From: Trichobilharzia regenti
Taxonomy: Eukaryota > Platyhelminthes > Trematoda > Strigeidida > Schistosomatidae
Reading direction: 5' to 3'
DNA length: 64,000 nucleotides
Assembly: GCA_944472135.2 (NCBI GenBank)
Contig: OX235264.1
Coordinates: forward strand, 87,988,319-88,052,318
This document shows positions 12,710 to 24,529 of the stretch, piece after piece. Position numbers and translations under genes: made by a program. Every line of letters begins with the position of its first letter. The stretch's first letter is position 1. The notes under the pieces were generated by a model that was given only the letters and a program-made list of their open reading frames with translations, was not told where the DNA came from and ran no database searches.

Positions 12710-12880
12710 GGATATGCTTTATTCGTATTCGTCAACAGAATACGAGGCAGTCTTCCTAGAAATGTAGGAGTCAAACTTCTTCAAACTGCGGAAGCAATGG
12801 CAATTCACTTGCTAAGCCCTAAACTCTGCTTACAGAAGAAGTTCGTTCAATCACTACACCTGCAATGGACGTAATCTGTC
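12710..12880 (+). pseudogene. PLE relic: extreme C-terminus
   Basis: One frame reads GSLPRNVGVKLLQTAEAMAI, then HLLSPKLCLQKKFVQSLHLQ, the C-terminal signature block shared by the PLE copies here (compare LLSVAEAVVIN ... RPSLGIQKKYVQ near 960). A stop follows and then a pyrimidine-rich 3' region. The GIY-YIG part upstream is not recognisable. Confidence 0.65.
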
Positions 12881-13640
12881 TTAATATCCGACAGGTAAAT
12901 TCTACTTTCTTTCTGTCTCTTCATTAGTATTATTTTGTCATCTCAGTTGTAATATTTTAGATTTTCAACTTTCTTGTTCTCTACCCCCACCCACCCGATT
13001 TAATTTCTACACCTCACTACCACTGTTGCTGACTTGAACAACGCTCAATTTCTAGTCATTTATGTTACGTCATCCAATTTATTTGCTCAATCTTAGTCCT
13101 AATTTAAATTGCATTATTCTCTACTCCACCTTTACTTAGTTTCTACCTGTAATTAACTATGTTGCTATCCTGACCTAAGTTGAAACATTTTAGTCAATTA
13201 TATTACGTCATCTAACTTACTAACTCAATCTTACTTTAATTTTTGTCTAATTAACCTTGTTTCTATATTAGATCATTGTTATATTACCTGATTAACTATC
13301 TAAACTTGACAAACCTCATGTGTACACACACACACAAAATAATTGTATATAAATGTGAACTTACAGTTATGTGATGAATGAATTCGCCGAAAAGAGTCTC
13401 TTCGCTGAATGTCGTCTCGTTTTCATATGACACAATGGGGATTTTTAAGCTATATATTTATAATTCCCTTTGTGACATATCGAATACCTTGGAATGCCAG
13501 TTTTACATCGGTGAACAGGAATTGACTAAACAGCTTTTCATTGACTACCATGAGTGACACTGTCTTTCTTTAACTTAACTTTTGTTGTTACTCCATGTCC
13601 AGTTCATCATCTTTTGGTTATTTTAAAAATGAAAAATCAG
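12881..13640. repeat. Probable PLE 3' region with a ~140 bp tandem duplication
   Basis: Non-coding and pyrimidine-rich. Blocks around 13025-13110 (actgttgctgacttgaa, tctagtcattta, ttacgtcatcca, ctcaatcttagt) recur in order around 13165-13245 (tgttgctatcctgac, tttagtcaatta, ttacgtcatcta, ctcaatcttact), giving a period near 140 bp. A short (CA)n run lies at 13324-13337. Position directly after the PLE C-terminal block suggests 3' UTR; that is inference. Confidence 0.45.
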
Positions 13641-13650
13641 TCAACCATTT

Positions 13651-14812
13651 ATTATTATTATTATTGTATCCTTTAGTTCCTAGAGGAACATAGGGCTTCA
13701 GCTGCGCACCTCCATTGCCTTCGGTTTTCTGACAACTTTTTCACCCTGCTCCAGGTCTGTCCACATGCTTTCATCTCCTCCTCGCATAACCTCCTCCAAG
13801 TCACCCTTGCATTGACGACCAACTCGCCGCCTCCCTTTCGGGTTCCACTCGAGCGATGGCTTGTCTAGTGATGTCACTTGATGGTTTCCTCAGGCTATGG
13901 CCAATCCATCTCCATTTCTTTCTGCCTATTTGTTTCGCAATCGGTTCCTGATTGGTTCGCTCCCAGAGATCCCTGTTGCTGATCTTTTCTGGCCATCTGA
14001 TCTTGAGTATTGAGCGGAGACAGTTGTTAATGAAGGTTTGAAGTTTGTTTGAGATGCTCTTTATGACTCGCCAAGTCTCTGATCCGTATAGTAGCACTGA
14101 CTTCACATTGGAGTTGAAAATCCGGATCTTATTTTTGATGCTGATTGCTGTTGACCTCCACACAGATTTGAGAGTAATGAAAGCTTGTCTTGCTTTTCCG
14201 ATTCTGGCTTTGATGTCCTCGTCAGTTCCGCCTGTAGTTGAGACGATGCTTCCCAGGTAGGTGAAGGAGGTTGTTTCTTTCAGGTTCTTCCCATTTATGC
14301 TTATTGTGGTCTGTTGGTGTTGTTGATGTTGGTTAGGAATCTTCATTATCTCTGTTTTATCTATGTTCACGTGAAGTCCTATCTTTGATGCTTCTTCTGC
14401 CAACTTGTTACTTTTCACTTGCATATCTTCCAGTTTATGGGAAATCAGACATATATCATCGGCGAAATCCAGATCCTCCAAGTCTTTTGTGTCAGTCCAT
14501 TTTATGCCTGTTCCCTCGTTGGTTGCCGTTGTCTGTCGCATTATCCAATCAATTGCAATCAGGAAGATCATTGGTGATAGTAGACAGCCTTGCCTCACTC
14601 CCGTCCTCACTTCGAAGGCTTCCGTAAGTTTCCCGTTGTGGATTACTTGGCATGCAGCATTGTCGTATAACTGTTGGATGAGGTGTATAATTGTCGATGG
14701 GACCCCGTAGTAGCGAAGTAGTTTCCAAATGACCTCTCGATCGACGCTGTCGAAGGCCTTTTCAAAGTCGATGAAGTTGAGATAGAGAGGTGACTGCCAT
14801 TCCAAGCTTTGT
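13651..14812 (-). mobile_element. RTE-clade LINE copy 1, 5'-truncated, with TSD
   Basis: Minus-strand insertion ending in an (AAT)n tail at 13651 and truncated at the 5' end in the RT domain. A 10 bp direct repeat, tcaaccattt, lies at 13641-13650 and 14813-14822, as expected for target-primed insertion. The 3' end (ctatgttcctctaggaact in element sense) matches the tails of the other RTE copies and the SINEs. It differs from the copies at 31 and 42 kb by many substitutions, so it is a separate subfamily; its RT frame is open and lacks the 4 nt insertions found in those copies. Confidence 0.9.
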
Positions 14813-14820
14813 TCAACCAT
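13801..14820 (-). CDS. RTE reverse transcriptase, C-terminal two-thirds (truncated)
   Basis: 339 codons of non-LTR reverse transcriptase. Visible in order: motif [16 protein letters not shown] (residues ~16-30), motif [14 protein letters not shown] (~72-84), motif C FADD (~118-121), [10 protein letters not shown] (~148-157), then the RTE-type C-terminal blocks LLYGSETW (~243-250) and [15 protein letters not shown] (~299-313). Catalytic aspartates of motifs A and C are intact. The endonuclease and the start of RT are missing; the apparent ATG lies in the flanking TSD, so the frame has no native start. A shift near the end replaces the usual C-terminus. It would encode RNA-templated DNA synthesis in target-primed retrotransposition, but this copy cannot move autonomously. 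Confidence 0.9.
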   Translation of the reverse strand: MVEQSLEWQSPLYLNFIDFEKAFDSVDREVIWKLLRYYGVPSTIIHLIQQLYDNAACQVIHNGKLTEAFEVRTGVRQGCLLSPMIFLIAIDWIMRQTTATNEGTGIKWTDTKDLEDLDFADDICLISHKLEDMQVKSNKLAEEASKIGLHVNIDKTEIMKIPNQHQQHQQTTISINGKNLKETTSFTYLGSIVSTTGGTDEDIKARIGKARQAFITLKSVWRSTAISIKNKIRIFNSNVKSVLLYGSETWRVIKSISNKLQTFINNCLRSILKIRWPEKISNRDLWERTNQEPIAKQIGRKKWRWIGHSLRKPSSDITRQAIARVEPEREAASWSSMQG

Positions 14821-14822
14821 TT

Positions 14823-17055
14823 AAAAGACACTATATTGGTTTTATAATCAATCCTAACTCCTGTTTATTTTTGTCATAAAGGCTATTTGGAATGTGTGAA
14901 GCATTACGATGGAACAAATTTACCAGGCATCTCATATTATTCTTTAAAGCGACTTTCTGGAACTTTGACTTATTTGATTTAACGCCTGTATGTGATGAAG
15001 TTTTTAGAAAGATTTCCATTCATCTGTGACTTATGTGTTTGCAATGATATATCTATCTCATACATATGTCATGCTTGGAATTAATTGATTCCCCACAAAT
15101 GAGTGAACGTAATAACGGCATTATCTTTATTAATGACTTTTATTGGAGTCATTTTCTTAGTTTGTAACCTCTAACACTTGAATAAATCTGGTTCGATGTG
15201 AAGATAGATACTGTCCGGTGATAGTAAACTGTACTAGACTGCAACTTAACGAAAGCCAGAAGACACAAGACATGAATTTTCAGTCAAACCATCCAACTGT
15301 ACTTGATTTTAAACACCTTTTTAGTTCATTTTAACATGTGATGAAATCTCTCTTGACTTTTCAGAAACAGAAATGTTCGTTTAATAATTCAAGACGACAA
15401 TTTATATTCCTTAATACCTCAGCAGACACTCTGAAATTAAAATAATTACTTTCTTTCAAAATCGTTTAGTTTATTTCACAAAATCTAGAGGTTTAAAGTC
15501 GATAGATAAGAGTTCAAAGCTTAAATTTACTTAACACGTGCAGTTCAATGCATTTCCGTCTTCTTGCTTCCCTCGGTGACATGGAAGAGTTCGAATGAAG
15601 AGGGAATGAAGGTTTCCGGGAAACCGTAAAGCCAGCTACAAAAGACCGCAGAGACCGAAGTGAAATGGTGATTTCCTACTGAAGCTATTACCCTTGGAAA
15701 TAATGATGATGTGTGATCACTACAACAGAGAAAAAGTCTTAATGCCAAGTTTAAAAACTGACCACTTTCAGAATAAGGGGAAATGCTTGTTTCATTAGCC
15801 GAAAATCATCGTAGTTTTAGTAGTGACCTTCAGATATTTTTCACTTAGAGGTAATACTAATAAATTTGGCTCGTTTTTATTTACACAGAATAGCTCTCTA
15901 ATCTTACAAATCTGTCAAATTTTTCATGTTGAAAAACAGACAATATATTTGGTAAATCACAGCTAATACGATTCTAAAACAATGTTATTGATTTAACAAC
16001 ACTGCCATATATACGCTAGCAATATGATATATCATAGTGTCTAACTAATGCTGGTAGAACATCATTATACCACCAAAATGTAGCTAAATCAATGCCAGTT
16101 TACTGCCTAACTGTCTGCCCGACTAAACAAATAAGTATGCGTTTATTTCTTGAATCATATTAGTCCGAATACATTTCAGATGCTTTCTTGAATTTAGACC
16201 ATGTATATTTTCATTAGATGATGAATAAAGCGAGAGATTTTTCACCCAAATAAACCAATCAGCATATTCATATTGCCTTATTGAAGGCTTTTTATCAATC
16301 ATTTGTTAAATTATTAAATGTATCTGACTGCATACGTATTGATTATCTGGTATGAATAACATTAATAGTAATGGTAGTATTACATTGAAGTCTAACCACT
16401 TAGCGATTATGACCTTCATTAAAAAATAAGCGATCAATAAATAATTTAATTTTATGGTGTTTTAAGTAAGCCTAAAATTTTACAATAATGATGAATTAAC
16501 AAACAGTGATTCATCTGAATGCACTTAACCTCTATGAGTCTAGTTCCAACAGCTAGAATGACAAAATAAATCATATGAGTCGTCAAGACTAGTATTGATG
16601 GTAATTAGCAATAGGACTAAGGGAATATATTGCATTTCATTTCAAATCTGTCTCTAAATGTACAGGTATCCTCTAAGCTCTTCTGAAGCGCTACTTACTG
16701 TTTACATTATCAAACAGTCATTATTTAACTGTCGGTTTACCGTAGCTCTATCTTTCTTTTCAAATTGGTTATTAACAGGGTCCAAAATTAAGGAATCTTG
16801 GTAATTTAAGACGGAAAACTGTGAAACTTCTTCTGTAAAAAGTGTATACTGATCGGGTGATAACATAGCACATAAGACAACTACAGAGTACGAAAATAAA
16901 ATAAGAGGCATACCTCTGCAACTTCAGTATGTCACTATATTTGCCTACATGTTTAAAACTTTCTATAATTAATGCCCTGAATCTTGTTCTCCTTATTTTG
17001 ATAAAAACTACTATTTTCCAGCATTGGATTGCAGGGATTCGGTTGATTTGAAATT
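14823..17055. other. No recognisable gene
   Basis: AT-rich, only short random frames. Nothing supported. Confidence 0.5.
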
Positions 17056-17059
17056 GGAT

Positions 17060-17290
17060 CACAAAACGACTTCAGCTAGAGAAGCATTAAGAACCAGAGA
17101 ATGCTGGATAGTTGTTACGTTCCGGTCTAGGATTCCATCTCAATGGCTTGCCTCCTAATCGAGTCTTATCCTCAGTGGGTTCATGAGTGTGTACTGCTTT
17201 AGAATCGCAAGCTAGAACTAAGCAGTTTTCCAGTACTCCCTAGTTAATAATTGTTCTCTAAGTGAAGTCAGTTCGTGGTCTAACTTGAAA
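17060..17290. mobile_element. Inverted pair of decayed hammerhead repeats
   Basis: 17060-17150 reads as the minus-strand 3' part of the hammerhead repeat (agagaagcattaagaacc, agaatgctggatagttgtta, cggtctaggattcc). 17150-17290 reads as the plus-strand 3' part (gtgtactgctttag, agcagttttccagtactccc, ttctctaagtgaagtcag). They abut head to head. Both cores are ruined. Same geometry as the pairs at 29.8-30.3 and 35.0-35.6 kb. Confidence 0.55.
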
Positions 17291-17294
17291 ATTA

Positions 17295-18635
17295 TTATAA
17301 CAGTAAATAACATAAACTTTGATCTAAATAAATGTTTGTATATTGGAGCGGTTTAACAACCATTCTATAACAGAACGCATCAGAGCACATCCGTTTTTTA
17401 AATTAACTGTATAAAATACCACTTGCTAAGAAAGCATATGAGAAACATGAGTATTTTGTACCATTTAACCATGGGATGTCTTATTTTCAGTAAAATCATG
17501 ATATTTAAATGAAAACTGTTACATATCATGTGCTTGCACCTTCTCTTATTTCTAACTTGTTTGCTGCTGTTAACATCAAAAGGGCCAAAACTATGTGAAA
17601 TATTGATAACTCTAAATCAGAAACGCTGATCTTCAGCCCTCCTAAACTTTTCATAACTCTCTGCCTGATATCAGTAAGTCAAGAATATTGCGGTCGAGTC
17701 GATACGTCCATTTGAAATGTCAACTTCCATGAAAACAAATAGGCTAAAACTCCGTTTTAGAGTTTAAACTTCACATTGACATACACATAAATATTGATTT
17801 TTAAGAGATTTGCCATTTACCAAGAAGTGAGGAATATTAGTTGATATGAAGGATAATTTTATGTGGTTGAAATTTCATTCCATATTAGATAAGTTTACGT
17901 GATATTACACACAGTGATACTGTATTAATAATTGGATGACATTTCGAGCACATATCAGATAATTATGATCAATAAATTGTGTTCGAAGTGTCACCCACTT
18001 ATTAATAATACTGTATCATTGTGTATTATATAAAATAAACTTGACTAAAATGAAGTTATATTCTACCACGATGGTCAAATTCCAATTTTACATTAATTTT
18101 ACTTATGATCTTCGTATCTACAGATTAGTCCATAACCCCTTGACTGTCAGAGACAGGAAGATGATATAAAAGTCCTTCTTTTATTTTAACACTCAATGGT
18201 TAAATAGTGTATGTGTGTATATGGTTTGAAATAAATAGCACTTGGCCTAAAAATGTACGTTATTAACTTTGACAGTTGTCTGTCAAAAACTGTCTTATTG
18301 AAGATGAGAGTATTAATCTTTGTTGTTGAATCTTTTTCAGTCAGTTATTATTGAGCAGATAAACAAGTCAGCTGACCTTCAGTGTCAAATAACAAATCTA
18401 CAGACTTTTCTGCATATAGTTTTCAAGAGTTGTTGAATAAGTCAGAGACATTTTACTAAACGATCTCTCATTTGCAACCATTATAGCTGCTTACGCTTAT
18501 TGGATGACCGATAGGTTGATAAGCTGAGCAATTCTGTAATATGGTGCAACCAGTTCAATTTCTGGGGAAACAGTAAACACAAATTATTCGTAAGACTCAA
18601 TAGTTTGATTAAAGTTGGGGATGAATAACATATAT
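17295..18635. other. No recognisable gene
   Basis: AT-rich. An imperfect inverted pair is visible around 17900-17945 and 17980-18030 (acacagtgatactgtatt against tactgtatcattgtgta). No coding signal. Confidence 0.4.
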
Positions 18636-18761
18636 TTTAGTCATTAACAGGAAATGTCTTTACACAAGCTTTTGGATAAGTAAAAGACCCTCAGGCATAG
18701 AGTTAGAGCTATATGCTCAGAAGAAGTAACTTAAAATGAATTAAGCATTGTATATGATACT

Positions 18762-19136
18762 TTGATTGAAAATAGCTATCCCGACAAATTTATCAGGAAA
18801 AACATGACAAGGAAAGCGGAAAAGGCCTACTCACTATCCGTAAACAAGAAGCCCTTATTCATACAACTGCAATTAAAGGGTGATATACACAGCGAAATAA
18901 TTACGAAGAAGTTAAGAAAATCAGATCAAAGAACTTTTAATGTTGGCGAACTACAAGTCTTACTTTTTACGCGACCGACGCTGATTCCTCTGTTGAAGGA
19001 TGAAGCACCTAGACTAGCCACTTCCAAATGTATCTACCAATTCAGCTGAGCTTGTGGAGGGAGTTATATTGGCAGTTGCTCTCGGAACTTGAGTTTTCGT
19101 GCTCGAGAACTTCTCCCAGTATGGCTAATTAAAGGT
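18762..19136 (+). pseudogene. PLE family 1: linker and start of GIY-YIG domain
   Basis: The frame opens in the region after RT (ENSYPDKFIRKNMTRK, KKPLFIQLQLKGD, ILTK-like repeats) and ends at a TGA at 19047. Reading on in the same frame gives ACGGSYIGSCSRNLSFRARE and LLPVWLIKGEV, the GIY-YIG start. The TGA sits where other PLE copies have the cysteine of a C-x-C pair just before SYIG, so it is a nonsense change; the copy at 51056 has the identical TGA. Dead fragment. Confidence 0.75.
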
Positions 19137-19141
19137 GAAGT

Positions 19142-19709
19142 TTGAACAAAGCAAGAACTACAGTTTTAGCAGAATAATGTGGTACCATCATTTATTTCGT
19201 TGGCTTCTCATCAGCTGCTTACAGCCTAAATAAATTATGAGGTTTAAGTACAGACATGTTTTAACATACTTGCAAATTTTACATGTTGTCAGTTGACAGA
19301 AAATTCCACAATTAGTAAACAGTGCTCAGAAGATTGCGCTTATATAGTTTTCACATAGGCAGTTCAAGTTAAAACAAAATAAATGTATACAGAAAATGGT
19401 AAAGGAGTTACGTAATAAAGATGAGATGTGCGTTAGATGCATAGTGACTAGTAAGTTAGGTAACAATGTACTGAGTTGAGATCAAATCATAGAAACAAGA
19501 GACAAGCAAAATTACAGATTATAAAAGGGAGGGTGAGGTTAAAGACAAAGATTACGTAATCAGATGAGAGAAGAAAAGGCATCCAGTTACCAAGACAAGG
19601 AAAGACTAATAACTGCTTCTTTCTGAACACATAGATCTGGTTTCAAGCGCTTGATAGAAATCGCTTCAGCAAACTTAAGGAGAATTGAGCTCTTTTGCCT
19701 ATTGATAAT
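19142..19709 (-). mobile_element. Antisense 5'-truncated PLE 3' fragment (C-terminus, 3' UTR, ribozyme)
   Basis: Read on the minus strand: C-terminal block RQKSSILLKFAEAISIKRLK then PDLCVQKEAVISLSLSW (19700-19587), a ~370 bp 3' UTR, the hammerhead, and a 3' end at the distal border. Bordered by the aggtgaagt repeat. The same insert at locus B (45929-46172 plus 50641-50963) is 567 bp once the later element is removed, against 568 here. Confidence 0.8.
19168..19219 (-). ncRNA. PLE hammerhead ribozyme, type I, core intact
   Basis: Minus strand order: stem I strand AGCAG (19215-19219), core CTGATGAG (19207-19214), a very short helix II closed by G...C around AAGCCAA, CGAAA (19195-19199), hairpin III (AATG/CATT, TGG/CCA), TT at the predicted cleavage position, and the pairing stem I strand CTGCT (19168-19172). 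Hammerheads in PLE terminal regions are published; here helix II is close to absent, so in vitro activity is uncertain. Homologous sites at 22060-22110 and 50886-50937 each carry a core change. Confidence 0.55.
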
Positions 19710-20185
19710 AGGTGAAGTGAAAACCATCAAGAGCTCGATATTAGACCACCTAGTAAAAACCAGCCCCAAAACCAGCAATGAAGAACCCTGTTCTATCACC
19801 TACCTGGTACCAAATAAATTGCTAAAAACATCGAGGTAGCGTATACTCCAAACAGCAGAGGCTATCTCGATTCGCCTAAAACAACCAGTTAGTTGTGTGT
19901 AAACGAAGAAAGTCCGGCCACTTCTACCTCCGTGACCGGCCTTCAGTGGAGACTATCAATTCATGAATCTGTATTAATATCTTTCTTAATTTTTCTGATA
20001 TTCGGTGTATTGTTATGTTGATACTATCGAACTGTAATCCACTGATATTATTATTGATTCCATATTATTTAAACACATATTAATGTTGTTAATAAAACTA
20101 AGTCATCCATTCACTATAATGTATATATAACCTGATGTTGAAGTTATCGAGAAGAGTATTCTCTGTTCAGTATCCATTCTTTTAG

Positions 20186-20600
20186 ATAAGTCTTGTGTAC
20201 TTGCATTAACAAGCAAAAAGTTTATGCTTATCGGTCGTCTTACTAGTTAGCACTTATCTCCTTACCCAACGGGATTTCGTCACTTAATTCTCACCTTCTT
20301 TTATTTCATATCGTGGCTTCTTACTACCCATGAGAAATACCAATATTCACTGAATGTTTTTGAAATTAAAATATCCACATTTTTCAGCTAATACTTCTCA
20401 CTGTAAATGGCTTTAGATGGTGGTGTGTTAATATCATATAGAACCAAGTTACACTCTGTTTATTTGGTATGGCAATATAGCATTGACATTTTGTCGAACT
20501 TTTAAAGTCATATTGGAGGACTAACATAATTCGGTTGTTTTAACTAATCGGTAATTATTAAATATTTTTATATACATTTATTCCCCTTAATGAATTAAAA
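20186..20600. other. No recognisable gene
   Basis: AT-rich spacer between two PLE copies; nothing supported. Confidence 0.5.
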
Positions 20601-20609
20601 CCAAACAAC

Positions 20610-22125
20610 AACAACAACAGTTTTTACAGAATAAGATGGTACCACATGAACGTTTCAAATGAGTTCATAAAGTCATTTGATGTGACCTCCTTATTCACAA
20701 GGATCGATGAAACTATCGAGATCGTCTGTCAGCATTCTGATCTTATCCCACTCTCGTAGTCGGAATTCAAACGCCTATTGTTGATGTGTACTAAGGATGT
20801 GCAATTCCAGTTTGACAACACTCTTTACCGACAATTAGATGGTGTAACTATGGATAGTCCATTTAGCTCTGTTTTAGAAGATATCTTCATGTCTAATCTT
20901 CAGAAAACAAAGTTGAAGCAGGTAATTGACAAAACAGTTTTTATTGTCGATATGTTGATGACACATCTGTAGTGTGCAGTAATGAAAGTCATACTTCCTA
21001 CCTACTCAGATTATTCATCGACGCATATACAAACAGTGGATTCACCGTGGAACATGAAAATGATGGAAAGTTCCATTTCCCTGACATTGTCATGCAACGT
21101 CTAGAAGATGGCAGAGGTCAATTCACCGAAAGCCTACAAGAAATGGACAATACCTACATTTCGCTAACTTTTGTGCAAATAGCTTCAAATAAGCACTTGT
21201 CAAGACGCTGTACTATAGAGCTAGTAGAATATGCTCTACAGAGAAATCAGAAGAAGAATTTGTTCTTCTTGAAAAGATGTTGGAAACCAACGGTTACCCT
21301 CAAAGGTTCATTAACAAGTACGCAAGACCTGAAGGCTCAAATGTGAAACAAATCATAGTGGGAAAAAAGCCCATCTTCATTCAACTTGATTTTAAAGGTG
21401 AAAGTATTACAGCGATTGTCAATAGAATATTGACGGCGTCACTAGGCACAGCCTATCCTGTAGCTAATTTGGTTTCCGTCTGTTGAACAACTTGCTCTTT
21501 GGTGTAATCAAAAGTTAACAGATATCCTTCTTATGTTAACTCCAACTGTGTATACAAATTTACGTGTATCTGCGGGAGCAGTTAAATTGGAAGATCGGAA
21601 AAAAGGCATACCTTCCATTTTCTTAACATGCACCAAAAAGCCTTTGTCTAAAGAGAACAAATGCTTTAAACACTGCCATCGCCAGGCATCCCTTAGACAC
21701 GAGTCATGAGGTCAAAATCGTTCAAAATTATCACTAGGCAAAAGAGTTCACTTCTCCTTAAGTTTGCTAAAGGAATCTCCACCAAGCGCCTGAAACCCGA
21801 TCTATACATTCAGAAAGAAGTAGTTATCAGTCTTTCTTCGCCCTGTCAACGGAGTGTTTTCATCCGCTCTTTCATCTGATTACGTAACTCCGGAAGTTTC
21901 CATCGTATATGATTATTGTTGTTTGGGATAAAGTGATTATTATTATGATTAGCTTTGCATGCATATATCGATTAATTGATTTTTTGCTTAAAAATGAACT
22001 CTGCGCAGGCATGTTAAAACTGTTTCTGTAGATGTACTTAATAACGTCTTTGGGCTGTAAGCAGCTGATGAGAAGCCAAGGAAATAAATGATGGTATCAT
22101 TTTGTTCTGCAAAAACTCTTGTTCA
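20610..22125 (+). pseudogene. PLE family 1: RT to 3' end, decayed
   Basis: Plus-strand frames with breaks cover RT motif A (KSFDVTSLFTRID, ~20670), motif B (LDGVTMDSPFSSVLEDIFM, ~20840; the usual glycine after M is aspartate), motif C (YVDDTS in a shifted frame, ~20950), the linker (HENDGKFHFPDIVMQ; then FINKYARPEG, GKKPIFIQLDFKG near 21300-21390), a faint GIY-YIG part, and the C-terminal block RQKSSLLL / KPDLYIQKEVVISLS near 21740-21840. A hammerhead-like site follows. Several stops and shifts: inactive. Its RT upstream of motif A is missing. Confidence 0.75.
22060..22110 (+). ncRNA. PLE hammerhead-like site, core mutated
   Basis: AGCAG, CTGATGAG, AAGCCAA, then GGAAA where CGAAA is expected, hairpin III (aaatgatggtatcattt) and TTCTGC pairing back to GCAG. 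Downstream of the PLE C-terminus in the sense orientation, which fixes the site as part of the PLE 3' terminal region. Confidence 0.5.
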
Positions 22126-23450
22126 TTTTTTAAATCTCCAAGTTCAGTTTCAAATAGAATTTGACTATATTTAACAGTGAAATAATCGACTGTGACTAAA
22201 ACGCTATCTGAGGATGGTTGTAGTGTATGTATTTTAGGTAACGCATATAGTCGTCATCATTACTATCATGCAACTTTTTAATCACATTACTGTGATTTTC
22301 TTATTCTGTTTAGTGGTATACACCAAATAGCATGTTGCAAGCGAAGGTATGCCAGTGAAAATTTTTTTATAGAATACAATCTAATTATTTGATTTAGTGA
22401 GTAGAAATGCAACCATTAAACCGCTGCATTAGAGTTCCATCATATTTTATCAATGTTTCTGTGGTCATTTATCAATAAATATATTTCAAATTACATGTTT
22501 CATAGGTAGCCCAGTAAAAATATGTGTTCTTAATCAAAAAGTTGCACTCCTATGATTACTGTTGTCATTATTATTGTTATTAAGTTTCAACATTTGTTAT
22601 TCTGCCCTTCTGCTTGGTTAATATACCCATGGGGTTTATATAGTGCTAGGATAAATGAGTGAACTCACCTGTAAAGATTTTTTAGGTTACCTTGAATTTT
22701 TTATACTATGATGGGCAATACCCACGGACCACCGATAAGCAGGTCAGAGTTTCAGGATTACAAGTGTTTTATCAGCCTTCCACTTAAGTCCACATGCGTA
22801 CACCCTCAAAATAGTAGTCATTCTAAAGGTGTATTAAATAGACACAGTTGTGTGGAAAACTAATTCTTGAGCTGTTAAAGTAAATCACTTCAGGTTTATT
22901 TATTCAAATTAAAAGCTGAAAGGAAATGTCTATCTGAATGACCTTTATGGATAACTTTCTGAAGACTAGTCTAATATATTGTAGTCTAACTGTTGTAACC
23001 ATCTGATAAAAGGAAAGGATAAAATTTACGGCATTTAATTCGAAACAAGCAAATATTTCTAGTAAATAACTTGGTGCTTTTATGACACTCTAGTGAGTTG
23101 TAAGTATTTCGGCTGTCCTAAATTCTACATACACTTGTGAAATACAGTCGGGACTAACATATTTTCCCTTCATCAACAGAGTTTTATGATAGTTGAGCAT
23201 TATTCTGCTGAAAATTTATATTATCCACAGTTGTCAGTCATCAACTTACGTTTTCAGTGATCTCGTTACCTTTCACGGCTGACTGACTAAAAAAGAACTT
23301 CTTTCTTTCCGTCTAATTTCTCAAATACTTAGTAAAGATTTCACAGCCTTGTCTTTTTTATCAATCTTTGAAGATAGTCACCTTCAAGATAAAAGTTTAC
23401 AATTGTTGCGAACACCATTATCTGTCCTTTCTTCTAGTCTGATCGCTAAT
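22126..23450. other. No recognisable gene
   Basis: AT-rich, nothing supported. Confidence 0.5.
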
Positions 23451-23457
23451 TGACTGA

Positions 23458-23790
23458 TTGCAGTGAGAGAATCACTGAAAACCAGAAAGTTCTGGAAGGC
23501 TGTTTCCTCCCTTTTTGTAACTCTTCAGCACCACATAACTGCTATCCTATCAGGCATTAGACTGGGGACCTTCAGGCTACTATGCGGGCTCGCTGACCAT
23601 TTAGCCACTACCACAGAATCTAAAGGTCCATCTATCTTAACTTCTGCGAGTTTGCTATATGCACAGAGTGACTGCTAGCTAGTGTAATAAGCGAGTATTT
23701 GTCCCCATACCCAACTTGGTAACTAGACCCCACTAGTCACAATCCCCTACTAGAACTTCAGGCAACTTCATTATGTAGTCAGTCACAAGT
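23458..23790 (-). mobile_element. Hammerhead-bearing SINE-like repeat, decayed
   Basis: Minus strand. Tail block (gtgagagaatcactgaaaac), hammerhead region eroded (aaggctgtttcctcc), box B remnant (ggggaccttcaggctac), tRNA-like ggctcgctgaccatttagcc, and the upstream flank (agcgagtatttgtcccc, actagaacttcaggcaact) that also forms the loop of the 35 kb hairpin. No intact ribozyme core. Confidence 0.6.
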
Positions 23791-24520
23791 TTCCCTCTCT
23801 TTTTATGATAAAGATTTCTTTCATTATTCTTCTGGAGCTGCGCAATAAGTAGTCTTTAATACTTCAGAGGTATTATTTCAGTTAGACGTCTATTACTTAT
23901 TCCGCAAAATACTCTTACAATCATTTTCAGCTCTCACATTTGTGTTTTGAAAGATTGTGCTTCAATGCTTGATTAAACACTGTACATGTCACATCTGAAG
24001 AATATTAATTAATTAATTAATAGTTGTATTTTACGGTTATAGCAGTAAACAGAATGCAGCATTTGTTATTTTCTACAAATCCTATCCGACTTACCATATT
24101 TAAATCTTTATCTAACTTCCCATTTTTTTTAAATTCTCCACCCTGGTTTGGTATTCTGTAGCTGCTACAGAGGGCGTTTGATTTCTTTATCCTACATTCG
24201 CCTGATATGATGCTTTTTCTCAAAAACCGGTATTCACTGCTTCTTGTATTAAAGTAATTCTAATAAACAGGCATATAGGTTATGCAGTCGCTGAAAGCCA
24301 CGGATAACTTGTAAGCTCTTATCACCATGTTTGATTATCTTTGGAGGTTCACAAAAATGACCTTATTTGGAATAAAGCACAAGAACCATAATTTTTTGTG
24401 ATTAATATGGAAAACAATCCACCTATAAGGTCAGAATTTACAAGTACGTGTTTTGCGACTACTTTCAATGTTAGACGCTGGATGACTATCATCAGTTACA
24501 CTCCTCTCAGAAAATTTGGT
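23791..24520. other. No recognisable gene; (ATTA)n at 24005-24022
   Basis: AT-rich with a short ATTA microsatellite. Nothing else supported. Confidence 0.5.
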
Positions 24521-24529
24521 TGATCATGC

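Larger units (their letters stand above)
18640..20185 (+). mobile_element. PLE locus A: family-1 PLE, 5'-truncated, with nested antisense PLE fragment
   Basis: Plus-strand PLE coding (18762-19130) is interrupted in the GIY-YIG region after WLIKGEV and resumes at 19710 with IGEVKTIKSSILDHLVKTS. The 568 bp between (19142-19709) is a minus-strand PLE C-terminus plus 3' UTR and hammerhead. A 9 bp direct repeat, aggtgaagt, at 19133-19141 and 19710-19718 marks it as an insertion. The host PLE's 3' region runs to about 20185 (ttatcgagaagagtattctc). The same composite is present in reverse orientation at 45.4-52.6 kb, interrupted there by a second element. Confidence 0.8.

Noticed and set aside
15545..15748. 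67-codon minus-strand frame as a small gene
   Set aside because: No motif, no start context or neighbours; length is expected by chance.
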